The position numbers and the translations under genes are program-made. This document shows positions 46,542 through 58,496 of a stretch of 64,000 bases of DNA, piece by piece. This DNA comes from Cubamyces lactineus (lineage: Eukaryota; Basidiomycota; Agaricomycetes; Polyporales; Polyporaceae). The notes beneath the pieces are model-generated. The model saw only the letters and a program-made list of their open reading frames with translations. It made no database searches and was not told where the DNA came from. The DNA lies in assembly GCA_022376465.1 (NCBI GenBank), contig JACDTU010000001.1:2356001-2420000 (forward strand), written 5' to 3'. Each line of letters starts with the position of its first letter. Positions within the stretch are counted from its first letter, which is position 1.

Positions 46542-49388
46542 CTACTCAGTGTTTGTGTCCGAACGCAAGGGTGCGAAGAACTGTAGCGGGAGCGGGGACA
46601 GACGCTCGCTCGGGCTACGCAAGTCCCTGATGCCGCGCCTCGAACGAGGAGGCGAAGACATCGACGATGCTAGGGTGCGGCTGCGCCGCGATGGAGGCGA
46701 AGGGTACACCAGGCCAGAGGGGATAGGCGCCTCAGCGTACCGCGGAGATCCCGGCGTGCCGCTACGGTGCGGGACGGGAAGCGGCTCGTCTTGACGGATA
46801 GGCAGTGGTGTACTGTTGGGGATAGGGAGGGGTTCGTTGCTCGGGATCGGTACTCGCAGATCCTTCTCAGGCACCGGAAGCGGGTTGTTTTGTGGGATAG
46901 GCAGAGGGTTGCGGTTGCTTGTAGGTATAGGGAGCGGATTGTTCGGTGGAATGGGGAGTGGGTTGCTCGACGAGGTATAATGTGTATTCGTCTGTGGAAT
47001 GGGCAGTGGACTGTTCGCTGGGATGGGTAATGGACTGCGGTTAGGAATGGGTAAAGGGCCATTGGATGGGACAGGTAAAGGATGATCAGATGGGATAGGG
47101 AGAGCATCGCTCGAAGCAGAGGAGGAGGAATCAGGGCGCATCAGAGGAGATAGTGGCACGAAACCCGGAGGATACTGTCCCTCAGGAAGCGGAGGTATGA
47201 TCGGGGGCTCATCTTCCTCGTGGACGCGGGGAGGGACGTAAGGGCCTGGAGCCATCTGCGGAAAATAGCCCGGAATGTCCACTTGCATCACTTCAACGTC
47301 CTGGTCTTGGGAGGGAAGGGGTCGCGAGTTGGGCTCCGGGCTCAACAAGTGCGGGTGCGTGATCTCCGACTTCGCTGACGAATGACTCGTAGTAGGAGTC
47401 GACTGAGGGAAGATCTATCAGCTGTGCTTCGCATCCTAGCAAAATGCTTGCGACTCACTGGTGATTGCACTACGATCGCGGGAACGGTTTCTCGACGCTG
47501 AAATCGTTTCCTGAACGCGCTATGAAGCTCAGCCGTAGGCGATACCTCTCCTTCTGAAATTCGCGCTGCCGTTGCTGTCGTACGCTGCGTCTCCTGGCGA
47601 TCGTCCAGCTCCGGGCGGATCGGTGGCAAGTCCTCACGCGGGCGGGGGCCCCGCGGCGACGTCGGCGCCCGCACACGCTTCGCGCACGAACCCCATCGCA
47701 CCCCACGCAACAAGGTACCAGCCACGGCATGTCAGGTCAGCGCGTCCACTACAGATTGAGTGCACGACGTACGTCCTCTCTACTCTTCCCGGCGGCACGC
47801 GATTTGCTCCGCGGCGCCACGAGCTCGAACTGCGAAATGTTCGTCGACGCTTTGGACTGAGGCGAGAAGGGTCTGTTCAGATTGTAGCGCGAGGATGGGC
47901 CACCCTGGGACGTGTTGGAATGCGTGTACAGGTATCGGTCTGGGTGTGTACGGATTTCTTCGGACGTGATGACAGGAGGTGGAGGCTCGGCAGATGGTGC
48001 GATGGGGAGAACAGAGGCTGGCGTCACAGGTCGGGAGAGTTCGTGTGGAGGAGGGAGGGTGATCTCCCCACTGGGGTCCTCGTATGGTATCCAACTATCA
48101 GGAGGTATCGCTGTTGAGGGATGTACGGGAGATGGTATCGGTTCTTGGATCGGAATAGGCGGTGGCACGTCCTCGGGTCTAACTGGTCGTGGAGGAGGTC
48201 TAGAGCTGGGCCTGGTAGGTGGTGCCGGAGTGGTTGCTTGAGAATGGGACGGCGACGGCATATCAAGAGGTGTTGTCAGTGTTGGGACTGGAAGTGTAGG
48301 TGCGAAATGTGCAGCGTCCGGGATACGGGGATGGCTCCACTGACTTGCTCTCGATGGTGCCGTCCTGTGTGTTTGCACTCAAAGATCAGCAACACAATCG
48401 TCAACTCAAGGATTCAGACACACCTTGAAGGTGGCCTCACTGAAGAGCCGAGAAAGGGTCCCGGCGTCGGGACACGAGCGTCGGGGCCAGGTGTTCTTAT
48501 CCTGATGTCCGACGCCGGTGTGCGACTACGGAAGTCGGGAGCTGGCGTTCCAGCTCGATAGCGCGATGGCGCAATCTCCCCTTCCTCATCCTCCACCTCC
48601 TCGATGCGAACAGGGCGTTTTGTATACCTGATGTCTTCATCATCAACCTCCGCCACATCCCCATCCTCATCGTTGATCGCCTCTTGATACCCCAAGTCTT
48701 TCCCTCGAGAGAAACCTTCCTGAAACCCTTGTTGCCTACCTTCTTCCCGAGCGCGCGCCACCAACTGCTGTTCCCTATATCGCCGCGCCGTCGAACGCGC
48801 TCGAGCCGCCTCGGCCTCAGCCTCGAGCTTTTCCTGCTCAAGCTCGTTAATGATCTCCTGCGCCCTGTCGAGCTCACGCCGCGCATCATCCAAACGGTAC
48901 TTGTACAGCGTGAGCTCCTCGCGTGCACGCGCGGCGTCTGCTTGCGCGAGCATCGTCGCCTCGTGGGCCGTTCGCAGCCTACGCAGAACCTCGACGACGC
49001 GGCGCTCGGCTTCGTCGGCGCGATGCGTCTCGCTCTCAAGGCGGTCCGTCGTGACGGCGAGGATGGTACGTAAACTTCGCGTGTCGTGATGGTCTCTCGG
49101 CATCAGACGGGAGAGTAGTTTGGATGGCACGCCGGAGCGGTACGACTCTTGGTCGCGCTCAACACGCGTGGTACGAGGAAGGGCAGAGCGGGAGGATGAT
49201 GCGGAGGAGCGCAGAGATTTGGACTGACTACTGTCAGAGCGCGAGGGTAAGCTCCCACTTGAGGGAGAAGAGGACGGGTACGCGTCCATCCTAGGGAACG
49301 GAAATTCGTGACTGTGGCGGTCAGTGGAAGGCCCATACGCGTCACTGTGGTGCACTCACCGATTGTGCTCGTCTATAATGTGAGACAT
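46542..49388 (-). CDS. Coiled-coil protein with proline-rich PLPIP repeat tail
   Basis: Five exons (49360-49388, 48424-49311, 47773-48364, 47459-47677, 46542-47402) give 862 residues. A Ser-rich N-terminus is followed by a long charged coiled coil at about residues 95-205 (RADEAERRVVEVLRRLR, LDDARRELDRAQEIINELEQ). A GF/GY-containing region and an acidic EDGDVAEVDDED segment come next. The C-terminal 550 residues are disordered and Pro-rich (PPPRPVRPEDVPPPIPIQ). The last exon carries more than ten imperfect repeats of the type NxPLPIPxx. No signal peptide, membrane segment or enzyme motif. Such architecture fits a cytoskeletal, polarity or trafficking scaffold with SH3- or profilin-binding tails; this is inference. 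I do not recognise an orthologue. Confidence 0.8.
46780..47105 (-). repeat. Degenerate short repeat encoding PLPIP units
   Basis: On the minus strand, units of about 24-30 bases encode NxPLPIPxx, varying as PLPVP, PLPIR and PVPIP. Examples in order are SNGPLPIPN, RSPLPIPA, NSPLPIPQ, NNPLPIPT, NNPLPVPE, NEPLPIPN and DEPLPVPH. Unit length varies, so the array is old enough to have diverged or tolerates length change. Confidence 0.85.
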
Positions 49389-51032
49389 GTAGCCGGGTAG
49401 TGAGTACAATCAGCGACCTAGAGGAGGCAGAAGGTGGCGGGGAGAGGAACATGGGTGGTGAGGAGCGTGCGCGGCGTGTCCATCGCGAACTTGTAGATAA
49501 TTAGACAGGGAGAGAGAGATCGGCCGGTTCTTTGTGCGAAGCTATTCCGCGGTATGGCGCAGCGCCCCTTGGAGGCGTTGCAGAGGCGTGTTTTCCGTCT
49601 CCTTATCCGTGCGTGGCGAACACGTGTCGATCGATCCGCCTCATCGAGCGTCGATGGGCGAGGTGCAGCGTATGACGAGCGGGCGGTACACTTGTGAGCG
49701 GGAACAGGGAGGGCGAGCTGAGAACGGCTCTCGGGTGCGGCATCCTTGTGAACCCGTGATATCACTCTGGGAGCTCGTGAGAAGCGCCTACACGTATTAA
49801 CTACGCCACGCGGTTATCGTCTGGTTAAAGAACGCGACCGAGAAGTGACGCTGTGAGTGTACGATGAGGCAAACTGGGGAACAATGGCCACTACACAGGA
49901 AAGCTGTGGAGGAAGGGGCTACGAAGCTGCCGCACGCGCGATGGCTTGTAGTCTGGTTGCCATGGAAGTTTTGCCGTCCTCAATTGTGTGGGCAAGCGTC
50001 TCAATCTGTTGTCCAGCCCTCAAGTATAAGCAAACACATGATAAGGTATCGATAGAATGCGTAAAGCTGAGGCGTACTTACTGCTTGCGAGCCCATCTGC
50101 ATATTTCCACTGAGAGCCCTGCGCGTGCAAGGACTGTCGTTGGCCATCGTTGCGAGTGTTAATGCGTGTGAAGCATAGAATGAAAGTATCGTCATGGTTC
50201 ATTTCGAGACTTGGGTGGGGAACTGCAAGAGAAATCGGCCAGGGGTTTGTCGTTGACGATCACTCTCAAGCCACGTGGATGCCGGTAGCAAATGTCGTAC
50301 TTGGCGTTAGACGCTCGGCGTTCAGTATCGCTGCAACAAAGGAGCGCCCAAAGCTCTTGAACCACGACCACGATCACATTCCATAACACGTACACTACGT
50401 GCATGACTAGCTTGTTGCCGCTCCAGCTCAATTGCGAAGAGGACTCACAAAGGTGCTCAAACCTACAGACCATGAGCGCATCCGGATTGATCGGGCGTAC
50501 CAAACCTTCCCAAGACTGCTCTGAGTGAGGAAGTTCCGGAACGAAGATGCCAACGGCATTGCTAGTGAGTGGTGTCGGAGATGTACTACGATAGCCATCT
50601 AATACTCTATGACATTGAAGATGTGCGCATGAGAAAAATGGTGGGTTGCAACTGATGCCGTGTGACGCATGACCGTGCTAGACGGCCCCACACACAGCCT
50701 ACTCCCCACTGTGTGCGGGGAAATGCGGTTGGATTGAATCTCTACCTGACTCGAGATGTTCTGCGCGATATCAGATATGGGGAAATTGCCTCACATGTCA
50801 TCATATGCGAACAGCGCAGTCGTTCAGAGGCCTTCTAAACCCTAATATCCCTGCCACCGAGCGGCGTCCAGGCGGATCTCCTGTCCTAGGTTCAGCTTAC
50901 TATTTCGCCGCGCATTCCGGCATTTCGTACGGCGTACTGATTAACTCTCACACTAACAGTATATCTAGGTTTGGAGAGAGCCCTCTCGGGGAGCAGGCAC
51001 CGCCCGCGACTCGGTCACTGAAATTCCCCACT
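49389..51032. other. Divergent intergenic region, coiled-coil / AAA genes
   Basis: The shared upstream region is long (1.6 kb). An open frame reads from 50805 into the AAA gene, so the gene could start earlier than called. No other feature recognised. Confidence 0.45.
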
Positions 51033-53771
51033 ATGCGCACCTACTTCTCTCTTTCGCGCTCACCGCGCGGAGCTACCGTCCACCCGTTCTCCGAGAAGCA
51101 CACATCTGAGTCCACTCCACTCACTAGAGGGGCCGCCGACGAAGGCGACTCGATGGCCGGCGAGGAGCCGAACTCCCTCCCTCCGCCCAACCTCAAGATC
51201 AAGCGCGTCGACAACTACTGGAGCAACTGGTCCAAAGGGTGGAAGTACAGGAACACGGGGTCAGGCGTCGTCGCCGAGGCGGTCAACCCGGTCGGTAACG
51301 GGACTGCCAACGACCCGTGGCAGGGCTTTTGCTTCGTCGTCGTCCGGAAGCTACCACAGCACCGTGATTCGGAGAAGGAGGAGATCAGGTTCAAGATCGT
51401 GATCAAGAGCCCGTATCTGTTGAAGGCGTGCAAGGATGTTATACAGCGTGTTCCTGGTATATCCTGGACCGCAGAGCCGCTTGAGGTAATACTCACCATT
51501 TGCTCTACGAAGACTTGTGCTCACTGTAGACGGTACAGCTCGACCCTCACTTCCTTCTCTCGTTCTTTCCCCAATTCGAAGACTACGAGAAACAACTCCG
51601 CAACAAGAAACGAACCCAGCACGAAGATTACGTCCTTTCTAGCATTGGAGTACTCCTCGATTACCTGCGCAAGGACTACCGCGCGACACTCGCTAAGATC
51701 GCTAGTCTCACAGCGCACGGAGAGATCACCTTCGACCTCCTCTACGCTATCCTCGTCCCTCGTACCATCATTGTTACGGAATGCCCCATCACGGGAGAGA
51801 CGCGGGCTCTGCAGCTGCTCGCAGCGAAGAAACTCGGCAACAACAAGGACTTCGTGATGTACAGACTGCTGTGCGAGAGTGTGGACTCGCTCGAGGATGC
51901 CATTCACGGACGCAGCGCTACTAAGAGCAATCATCTCAACAACCTCCAACACGCTCATAGAGACAACTCCAGCGCGCTTCATCCCAATAAGACCTTTGGC
52001 CGTGTCCAGAGCAAAATCTTCATCGAGGAGTTCTCCGGTACGAAGAAGATCAACACGCTCCCTGCGTATCCGATACAGTACCACCGCGACTCTGGTGCAC
52101 TCAAGGAGACGCTGACCGAGCGTGGCAGAAAGTGGGCGTCGCTCAAGGGCATTCATCACGTCCATTACGAGGGCACCGCAGCCTTCCGATACGGGATAGG
52201 ATCGAATCAGACGATTGTGAAGTATAATGTAAATTCACCTCGCGCAGTCTGCAGAGCTCTCCTTCATTTACTCGCGCTTACCTTGTATTGCAGGTCGACT
52301 CGCGCATCATGATAGACAGGAGTAAGAACCCTTGCGTTGAACATGAGCATAGTAATGACTGATAAATGCACGGCTTATAGGGAATTTCCTGAGACTGCAC
52401 CCCAACTATGCGCGTCCGAAGCCAAGCGAGACCTCGGAGGAGCGAGCCCCACTCCCTGGTCACCCAGCATATGCGGAATATGCGAGACGCCGTACGTAAT
52501 TCGCCCTCGTTTGAACGGTCAGTGGTAATTACTGGCTTACGCTCTCAACAGAACATGAGTATCATGCAGAGCAAGAGCCGGAGCCGAACGTTTTCACGCT
52601 CGAAGTGCGCCCCCCGACTAAGCACGAAGAACTGGAGCTCAACGACGAAGAACTCCTCCTTGCCTCGCCCATTCTGTATGGCTACAGCCTGACGGACAAG
52701 ATATGGCGTACGCTCACCATCTTGACGCGTCTTAGACTGTTGATATTCACCTGCCCGCTTACCAGTGGAGTTCAACGTGAAACACGTCCAGCCTATCGTC
52801 TGGAACGAAGAGGCTTTCACTAACCTCGTGCTCGCCGACGACCGCAAGCACTTCTTGCGCTCGCTTGTCGACGCGCACAGCGCAGACCTCGGCTTCGACG
52901 ACTTCGTTCAAGGCAAGGGCCAAGGCCTCATCATCAACTTGTTCGGCCCGCCCGGTGTTGGCAAGACGCTCTCCGCCGAGGCAACGAGCGAGCGTGTGCA
53001 CCGCCCTCTGTATGTAGTCGGAGGGGGCGACCTGGGCACAAAGGCAGCGGATGTCGATGCAGAGTTAACGAGGGTGTTCGATATTGCAACGAGCTGGAAG
53101 GCAATTGTACTAATTGACGAGGTGCGTCCTTCCGTATCCTGTACGACACTGCCGTATACTGACCAGTTTATCATCGACAGGCGGACGTGTTCTTGGAACG
53201 TCGTTCTCTGCACGACCTCGAGAGGAACGCCATGGTCGCAGTTTTGTGAGTCTCAACCGTCCTCTACAGGCCGCATCTCAGTGGTCGCTCATTGCACCAT
53301 CGCCTTTGCAGCTTGCGCCACATTGAGTACTACCGCGGCATCCTCTTCCTTACCACAAACCGCATCACCGCATTCGACCCGGCCTTCCTCTCCCGTATCC
53401 ACGTTGCTCTCCACTTCGACGAGCTCTCCCTCGAAGCCCGCGCGCACGTCTGGCGCGCGTTCCTCCGCAAGGCAGGCGTCAACCTCATAGGAGCCAAGTC
53501 CTCCTTGCCTGCTGCATCGACGACTCCGGGTCCGTCATCAGTGGAAGAGGACGAGCTCGTGCGCAGGCTCGCGGCGCGCGAGGTCAACGGGCGGCAGATC
53601 AAGAACGCGTGCCGCACTGCGCAGTCCCTCGCATACAGTCGTGGTGAGCCCCTCGCGGTTGGGCACCTCGAAGAGACGCTCGACGCGATGGACGAGTTCA
53701 ATGTGCAGTTCGCGGCTATGACCGCTGCTGCGGGCGTGTCTGCGGCTAACGAGAAGGCGCTGCCAGTGTAG
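51033..53771 (+). CDS. AAA+ ATPase of the fungal DUF7025-type family
   Basis: Eight exons (51033-51485, 51539-52228, 52294-52321, 52381-52491, 52552-52707, 52766-53121, 53181-53245, 53312-53771) give 772 residues. The N-terminal 400 residues are a non-enzymatic region (SPYLLKACKDVIQ, DYLRKDYRATL, LLYAILVPRTII). The AAA module holds Walker A GPPGVGKT at about 539-546, GGGDLGTKAADVDAELTRVF, Walker B VLIDEADV at about 594-601, LTTNR (sensor 1) and FLSRIHVALHF with the arginine-finger region, then a helical lid (VNGRQIKNACRTAQSLA). The Walker B motif is split by an intron after the catalytic Glu. Proteins of this type are multi-copy in filamentous fungi and of unknown substrate; ATP-driven remodelling is assumed. 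The start is uncertain: Met at 51033 is preferred, 51153 is possible, and the frame is open upstream to 50805. Confidence 0.87.
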
Positions 53772-54550
53772 TTCCTCTCTGTCAGCACAGTATGTCCGGG
53801 ATTTGGCCTGGGGTTTAGACGAGACGAGACGAGAAGTCTGAGTAGGGAAGCTATGGTAAAGAAGACTTGCTGACTTGTAACTTGTAACAATACCTCTGCA
53901 GAAACTCTGTACATGTGTGTGTGCTGCCTACCGAAGCGTTTGGTTCACAAAGAGGTATGGTGGCTGTAGACGCTCGACACCCGGCTCTCGGGAGCGCCCG
54001 AAGAAGCTCTCGTGCTGAAGCGCCTACATTATGTCACGCCGACCGCCGTTTACTCCGAGTGAGGAGCCTGTAACTGATTCGTCATTGCTTCATATCTGAC
54101 GACAGACTGAAGATCGGGAGAAGTCTAAACTGCTATTAGGGCATTTTGAAGTAGGTTCACTCTCTGGCAGTGATATAGCATAGGATTGACACACCTCCTC
54201 TACTAGTAGAAGTTTATAGTCTTCGCCAAATCCAGTGGGAGCTCACATGCATCCAAACAACCTATAACGCACTCCGTACTTAAGATCATATTCGGTTCAC
54301 TGACACCTATCTCTTGGCTTTGGTGTTCTAGGCCGCGTCTCGCAGACATTAAACCTCAACGCATGCACGATACAAACATTCCCTGCACATTTCCAAAGCA
54401 CCAGATCAACAGACGGCGACAGTGCGGCCCTTCCGACCACTACTCTACCGGGATGCCTCCCGCCACATCACTACCCCACCGCCCGCACCCGCACGTCGAT
54501 ATCCTGGCTAATCCGATACACTCGAAGACACTGTGAGCGGGCCTTGTCCT
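53772..54550. other. 3' flanks of the AAA gene and copy G
   Basis: Convergent flanks without recognisable genes or repeats. Confidence 0.5.
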
Positions 54551-54895
54551 CTACTCGCAGTCGCAGAAGTCGACGTCGAGGCGACCGTAGTAAGTGTAGA
54601 TTCCACCGTCCTCGCGACCGTAGCAGTCCTCGATGATGTTCGCGAACCCGTCGTAGCATTGCTGCTGAGTCTGGAATGCGCCCTCGAGGGTGACGGAGGC
54701 ATAGCCCCACGACATCGAGGAGGAGCCCTGCCAGTCGTCGCTGCCGCAGAAGGCCTGGCGGGCGTCGTACATGCTGGTCTCGGACTCGCATTGCTTGCAG
54801 CCCGACGCGTCGTAGCAGTTCGCAGCGAACGCGGTGGGCACGGCCCGGGAGAAAGCGGCGATGGCGGCGGTGATGATGGCGAACTTGAACTGCAT
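54551..54895 (-). CDS. Eight-cysteine small secreted protein, copy G (CDCE subfamily, divergent)
   Basis: The predicted 114-residue protein has all eight cysteines, DARQAFCGSDDW and a CDCE end. It differs from copies D-F by an insertion in the signal region (SRAVPT before AFAANC) and by a shortened loop: YTYYGRLDV replaces YTYSYNGHDARLDV. It lies 33 kb from its nearest intact relative F, yet shares an exact 34-base leader segment and the CTTTCACT before the ATG with F. A leader intron runs from a GTATGTC donor near 54963 to CCTAG close to the ATG. Secreted; function unknown. Because it is the most divergent CDCE member, it is useful for judging which residues are constrained. Confidence 0.88.
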   Translation of the reverse strand: MQFKFAIITAAIAAFSRAVPTAFAANCYDASGCKQCESETSMYDARQAFCGSDDWQGSSSMSWGYASVTLEGAFQTQQQCYDGFANIIEDCYGREDGGIYTYYGRLDVDFCDCE

Positions 54896-55002
54896 AGTGA
54901 AAGACTAGGCATAGAAACGTCAGTGTAAAGCTCGATACTGTGTGTCGAGTCCTAGCCGACATACTGGAGCTGTGGTGAGTTCAAGTTGTGAACGGTGAGG
55001 TA

Positions 55003-55036
55003 GTTGTCGGCTGACTGCTTGGAGCTGTAGAGCTGA
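55003..55036 (-). repeat. 34-base leader segment shared exactly with copy F
   Basis: Identical to 22047-22080. The surrounding promoter-leader sequence is also similar (GACTGGAGAG follows in both), while the coding sequences have diverged considerably. Confidence 0.85.
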
Positions 55037-55066
55037 CGACTGGAGAGCAAGGGCGCGACTTGCACC

Positions 55067-55074
55067 CTTATATA
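55067..55074 (-). promoter_or_regulatory. TATA box of secreted-protein copy G
   Basis: TATATAAG on the minus strand, followed about 30 bases on by CTCTCCAGTCGTC, the family initiator-like element. Confidence 0.6.
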
Positions 55075-56830
55075 CCTCTGTGCAGCTGCAAGCGCGTCAG
55101 CAATATCACAGCCGAATGCAGTCGACCTTAGCACCCATTCAGGCAGTTTCTCAGTCCTCAACATGGCACATGGCTGGACGACGCATGCATAGAGCCGCAA
55201 TTTCAACAATGCGCGTATTTGATCTTGCGCCGTCGGCCTCCGCCAGCTAATTTCAACACACCGCAGTACACACGCTGTCAATTGCTTCAAGATCATCACA
55301 GGGCGTTAACGTAGGTAGGTCCACAAGTCTATAAAGCTGACGGCACCCACACGGCGTAGGCGGGAACTGAGGTAGCGCATCCAGGAGCTTTGCGTGCCCC
55401 GAGACCCAGTATTCCGAGAGGATAGGCTCTGGAGGCACGCCTGACAGACAAAATGACAAACTCCAAACGGTTTACAAGGGTTCGTGGATGGCCGACGGCA
55501 CCGAGCCGGCCATTTCGTTTACGAACACTGGAACACAAGTTGGACAACTCGTCAAGATCTAGCCATGCGAGGCGACGCTCTAGGACGCACTAAGCTAGAG
55601 CTAAGAAGCGTGAGCACTCTTTGCAGCCTCATGCCGCTGGTATGTGCAAAGTGTGCGGCGTACACTGCGCTTGAGGAACACGGCGAAGTACAGAAGGCCC
55701 GGGGGCAGACCCTTGTGTTGCGTCACGAACGGCCATTTTGTGCTCGCGTATCCTTTGCGCTGCGTGTGTGCGCAGGTGCAGACATGCCAGTGGTGAGCAT
55801 TTCAACACATCTACAACCGTGTGTATCCGCTAAATAGGCGATCATTCCCCTATCGCCATCGTGTCTGAGTCCCCCGCGAAATCCAAAACACTCTGTACTC
55901 TGCTCCTGACACATGTCGACGCTGCTACTGTCCGTCATAAAGTAGGAGACCTACTTGCGGATTTGTTAAGCAACTACATCACTCTCCGGGGAGTGGGAAC
56001 ATGAATGCGCTCGTGCGACAGAAGCACGACGGCCAGAAGGGCCCAGGGGACCGTAACCGCACAGAATGGGCGGGCTACTCACCGTCGACAACGATCCCGC
56101 GTGGTTTTAATTGGCCTCAGCAACGAGCAATGAGCACTTATCTCAACTGTCCACAACTCCTCTGAGAATTCTACGCCCTCGAGACTGATTCTCTCGATTC
56201 ACCTCATCTCTTCTCGTCGACTTTCAGTTTCGTTCATTCCCATACGGCCCTCAGTCGTTGCTCATGCTTCCGCTACCTCCGCCTCCTCTCTGGTGGGTGC
56301 CGTCTAGAGGGCAGGCGACGATTCATCGAGTATCGTCGTCAGGTTGAAGCTCGCACGTCCAGACTCCCGATATCGCTCTCCAGAGCGATTGCCACTAGTA
56401 CTCAAGTGTCAAGTTGTTGACTCAACACATCTTACGCTGCTTTCTCTTCCGCTCTACCGCAAATGCCGCCCTCGAACTTCAGAGCTCCACTCACGCCCCC
56501 GTCACAATGTTCTTTAGGTTTTCAGAACCATCAGACGGGCAATACCACTGGCATCGACTCACATCCCGAGGGAGGTGCCATGACATGGCTGGGTACTACT
56601 AGCTGCTGCTGCTTCGCTCTAGCTAACTCAATTGGATTTCTTTACTCTACTGCTGTTGACTCGATTCAGCCGGGTCAATTAGAAATATTGCGGTATATAG
56701 AAGATAGTGACCGTCCGACACGACAGTGAACTCGAATGTTTCACGCACATAGGAACTGGATGTCTAACTGGCTTCGAGCAGCTCCTTGCGTACGCGAGCT
56801 GTATATATTCACAGCGGCATAGCACAATAC
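55075..56830. other. Gene-free stretch between copy G and tRNA-Gln
   Basis: A C/T-rich segment near 56150-56300 looks like a fungal promoter or leader, but I find no convincing gene after it. No family copies, repeats or RNA genes recognised. Confidence 0.45.
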
Positions 56831-56908
56831 GGCGCTATAGTGTAGTGGTTATCACTTGGGATTCTGAAGAATGTTCCCAAAACCCAGGTTCGAGCCCTGG
56901 TAGCGCCT
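56831..56908 (+). tRNA. tRNA-Gln (anticodon CTG), with a 6-base intron
   Basis: The 78 bases fold as a cloverleaf. The acceptor GGCGCTA pairs with TAGCGCC perfectly. The D arm GTG-TAGTGGTTAT-CAC and the T arm CCAGG-TTCGAGC-CCTGG are complete. The anticodon stem TGGGA pairs with TCCCA. The anticodon loop has 13 bases, six more than normal, so a 6-base intron (about AGAATG) after the base following CTG is inferred. The sequence closely resembles other eukaryotic Gln tRNAs, including discriminator T. A run of five T residues follows shortly after. Confidence 0.85.
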
Positions 56909-56913
56909 CATCC

Positions 56914-56918
56914 TTTTT
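56914..56918 (+). terminator. RNA polymerase III terminator of tRNA-Gln
   Basis: Five T residues a few bases after the mature 3' end. Confidence 0.65.
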
Positions 56919-57217
56919 CCCCTGTCCTACTCAGCGTCCTGGTAATCAATCCTCTTCCTTCCAAGACATTACTGTACTCGGAGTTGAAGAATTGATGGAA
57001 GGGCGGGGAAGGACAAGAACGCGCGGAAATGAATGAAGTCTGATTGACAAGTACGTCAGGATACGTGATAAGTAACATTAATGGGAGTGGGCATCAATAT
57101 ACAAGGTTCGTTCGCGATCGTCGTAATTTCGAGGACCCGCATGCCTGTCGCATGCCTAGGCCCAGTACTACAAATGGAGCAGCAGACCGTACACAGGAAG
57201 ATTCAAGAGTCAAATAT
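56919..57217. other. 3' flank of the ferritin-like gene
   Basis: About 300 bases with nothing recognisable between the tRNA terminator and the end of the next gene. Confidence 0.5.
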
Positions 57218-58400
57218 TCAAGCCACATACGCGGGGCCCTCCTCCTTCACCATCGAGTCGAACGGGAACTGAGCGAGCGCATACCCGCTAAGCATGTTGT
57301 CCTCACTCGGCGTCTCCTTGCTGCTCACGACGACCGCGTACACGGTGCCCATGAGGCCCTTCGGGACCGTCGCCTTGCCGTGCTGGTCGAGCGTGCTGTA
57401 GACGACGCTGAGGCCGTCCATCCACGCGACGTAGCGCTCCTTGCTGTCGCTGCTGGTGTCTCCTTTGGGCTTTGTGTAGCTGGCGGTGATGGCGGAGCCG
57501 TGTGTGGGGGTCGTCGTGGAGAGCTTTAGGGAGGGGTAGGGCTTGATGGGGAGTGGCGCGTTGGACGAGGGGCAGCTCTTGATGAATGGGGCTGTGTGGG
57601 TGAACGTTAGTCAGCCAGTGCTGAAGGGCAGAGGGAAGGATAACTACCTGCGAGAGAGAACGCGCCGCTCGGGGTCAAGGGGATGTCGAAGGGCCCGTTC
57701 CACGGTTGTAGCTTCATGACAGAGGCCGTCACCCAAGATGCCTGGCGAGACTCGACGGCGAGGATCGACTATTGTTTGATTGGTGAATATGAGCGTCAGC
57801 GCGCGGGCACCTCGGGCTGCGAGAGTTGAACGTTCGAACTTACGCCCGCGGCGGTCAGGTAGTCGGCGTTGTCCGCGAGCGACTTGGCGCTCCCCAGGTA
57901 AGCGGATGCGCCGACCGTCTCGAAGATCATGGACATCGCGGCGAACGTCTTGGGGCTGTCGTCGGGGCTAGAGCGATTGGTCCAAACGAGGTTAGCCGCT
58001 GCGTACGACCGAGGCTTGGAGATGAAGAGGAGACAATGAGACGTACAAGTTGTATTCGCACGGCTGCGGAGCGCGGTCTCCAAGGGCTTCTGTGAGGTAC
58101 TTGACGTGCTCCGATTCGTGTTGCGCGATCTGCACGAAGCGGCCACGGGCCCAGGGGGGCAGTCCGTCCTTCTGGAAGTCGCTCTCGCTGTACTTTGCGA
58201 GGCCCTGGGTGTAGAACGCGTTCTCGAGGTGCTCCAGGGTCAAGGCGAACGAGAGGACGCTGACGTCTGAGGATCGTTGAGCATTATGCTGGGTACATCA
58301 TTGAAGAACGAAGAGTCTTGCCTGTCGGAGTCGCTGGCATTGGTGCGCCAACGACAGCAGAGGCAGCAGCAAATGCGAAGAGAACGAGCTTGGTGGACAT
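57218..58400 (-). CDS. Secreted ferritin-like (Rds1-type stress-response) protein
   Basis: Five exons (58322-58400, 58047-58266, 57844-57967, 57648-57768, 57218-57591) give 305 residues. A signal peptide (MSTKLVLFAFAAASAVVGA) is followed by a ferritin-like four-helix domain: LTLEHLENAFYTQGL, FVQIAQHESEHVKYLTEAL (Glu-x-x-His type ligands), CEYNF, then FAAMSMIFETVGASAYLG and ILAVESRQASWV. The C-terminal 125 residues form a Thr/Ser-rich beta-like extension. The family includes S. pombe Rds1 and plant desiccation-related proteins; the role in fungi is not clearly known, and stress or nutrient response is suggested. The first intron (58267-58321) has a GC donor (GCAAGA). TATATATA lies 89 bases upstream of the start. 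Confidence 0.9.
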
Positions 58401-58488
58401 CTTGAGTTCGTGGGCGGTGACTTGCAGGTCGTGAATGGTCGTCGTAGGAGAGCGAGTCGAACGTCCAGCCGTCGCATGCCCCGCAGAG

Positions 58489-58496
58489 TATATATA
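58489..58496 (-). promoter_or_regulatory. TATA box of the ferritin-like gene
   Basis: TATATATA about 89 bases upstream of the start codon on the minus strand. Confidence 0.6.
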
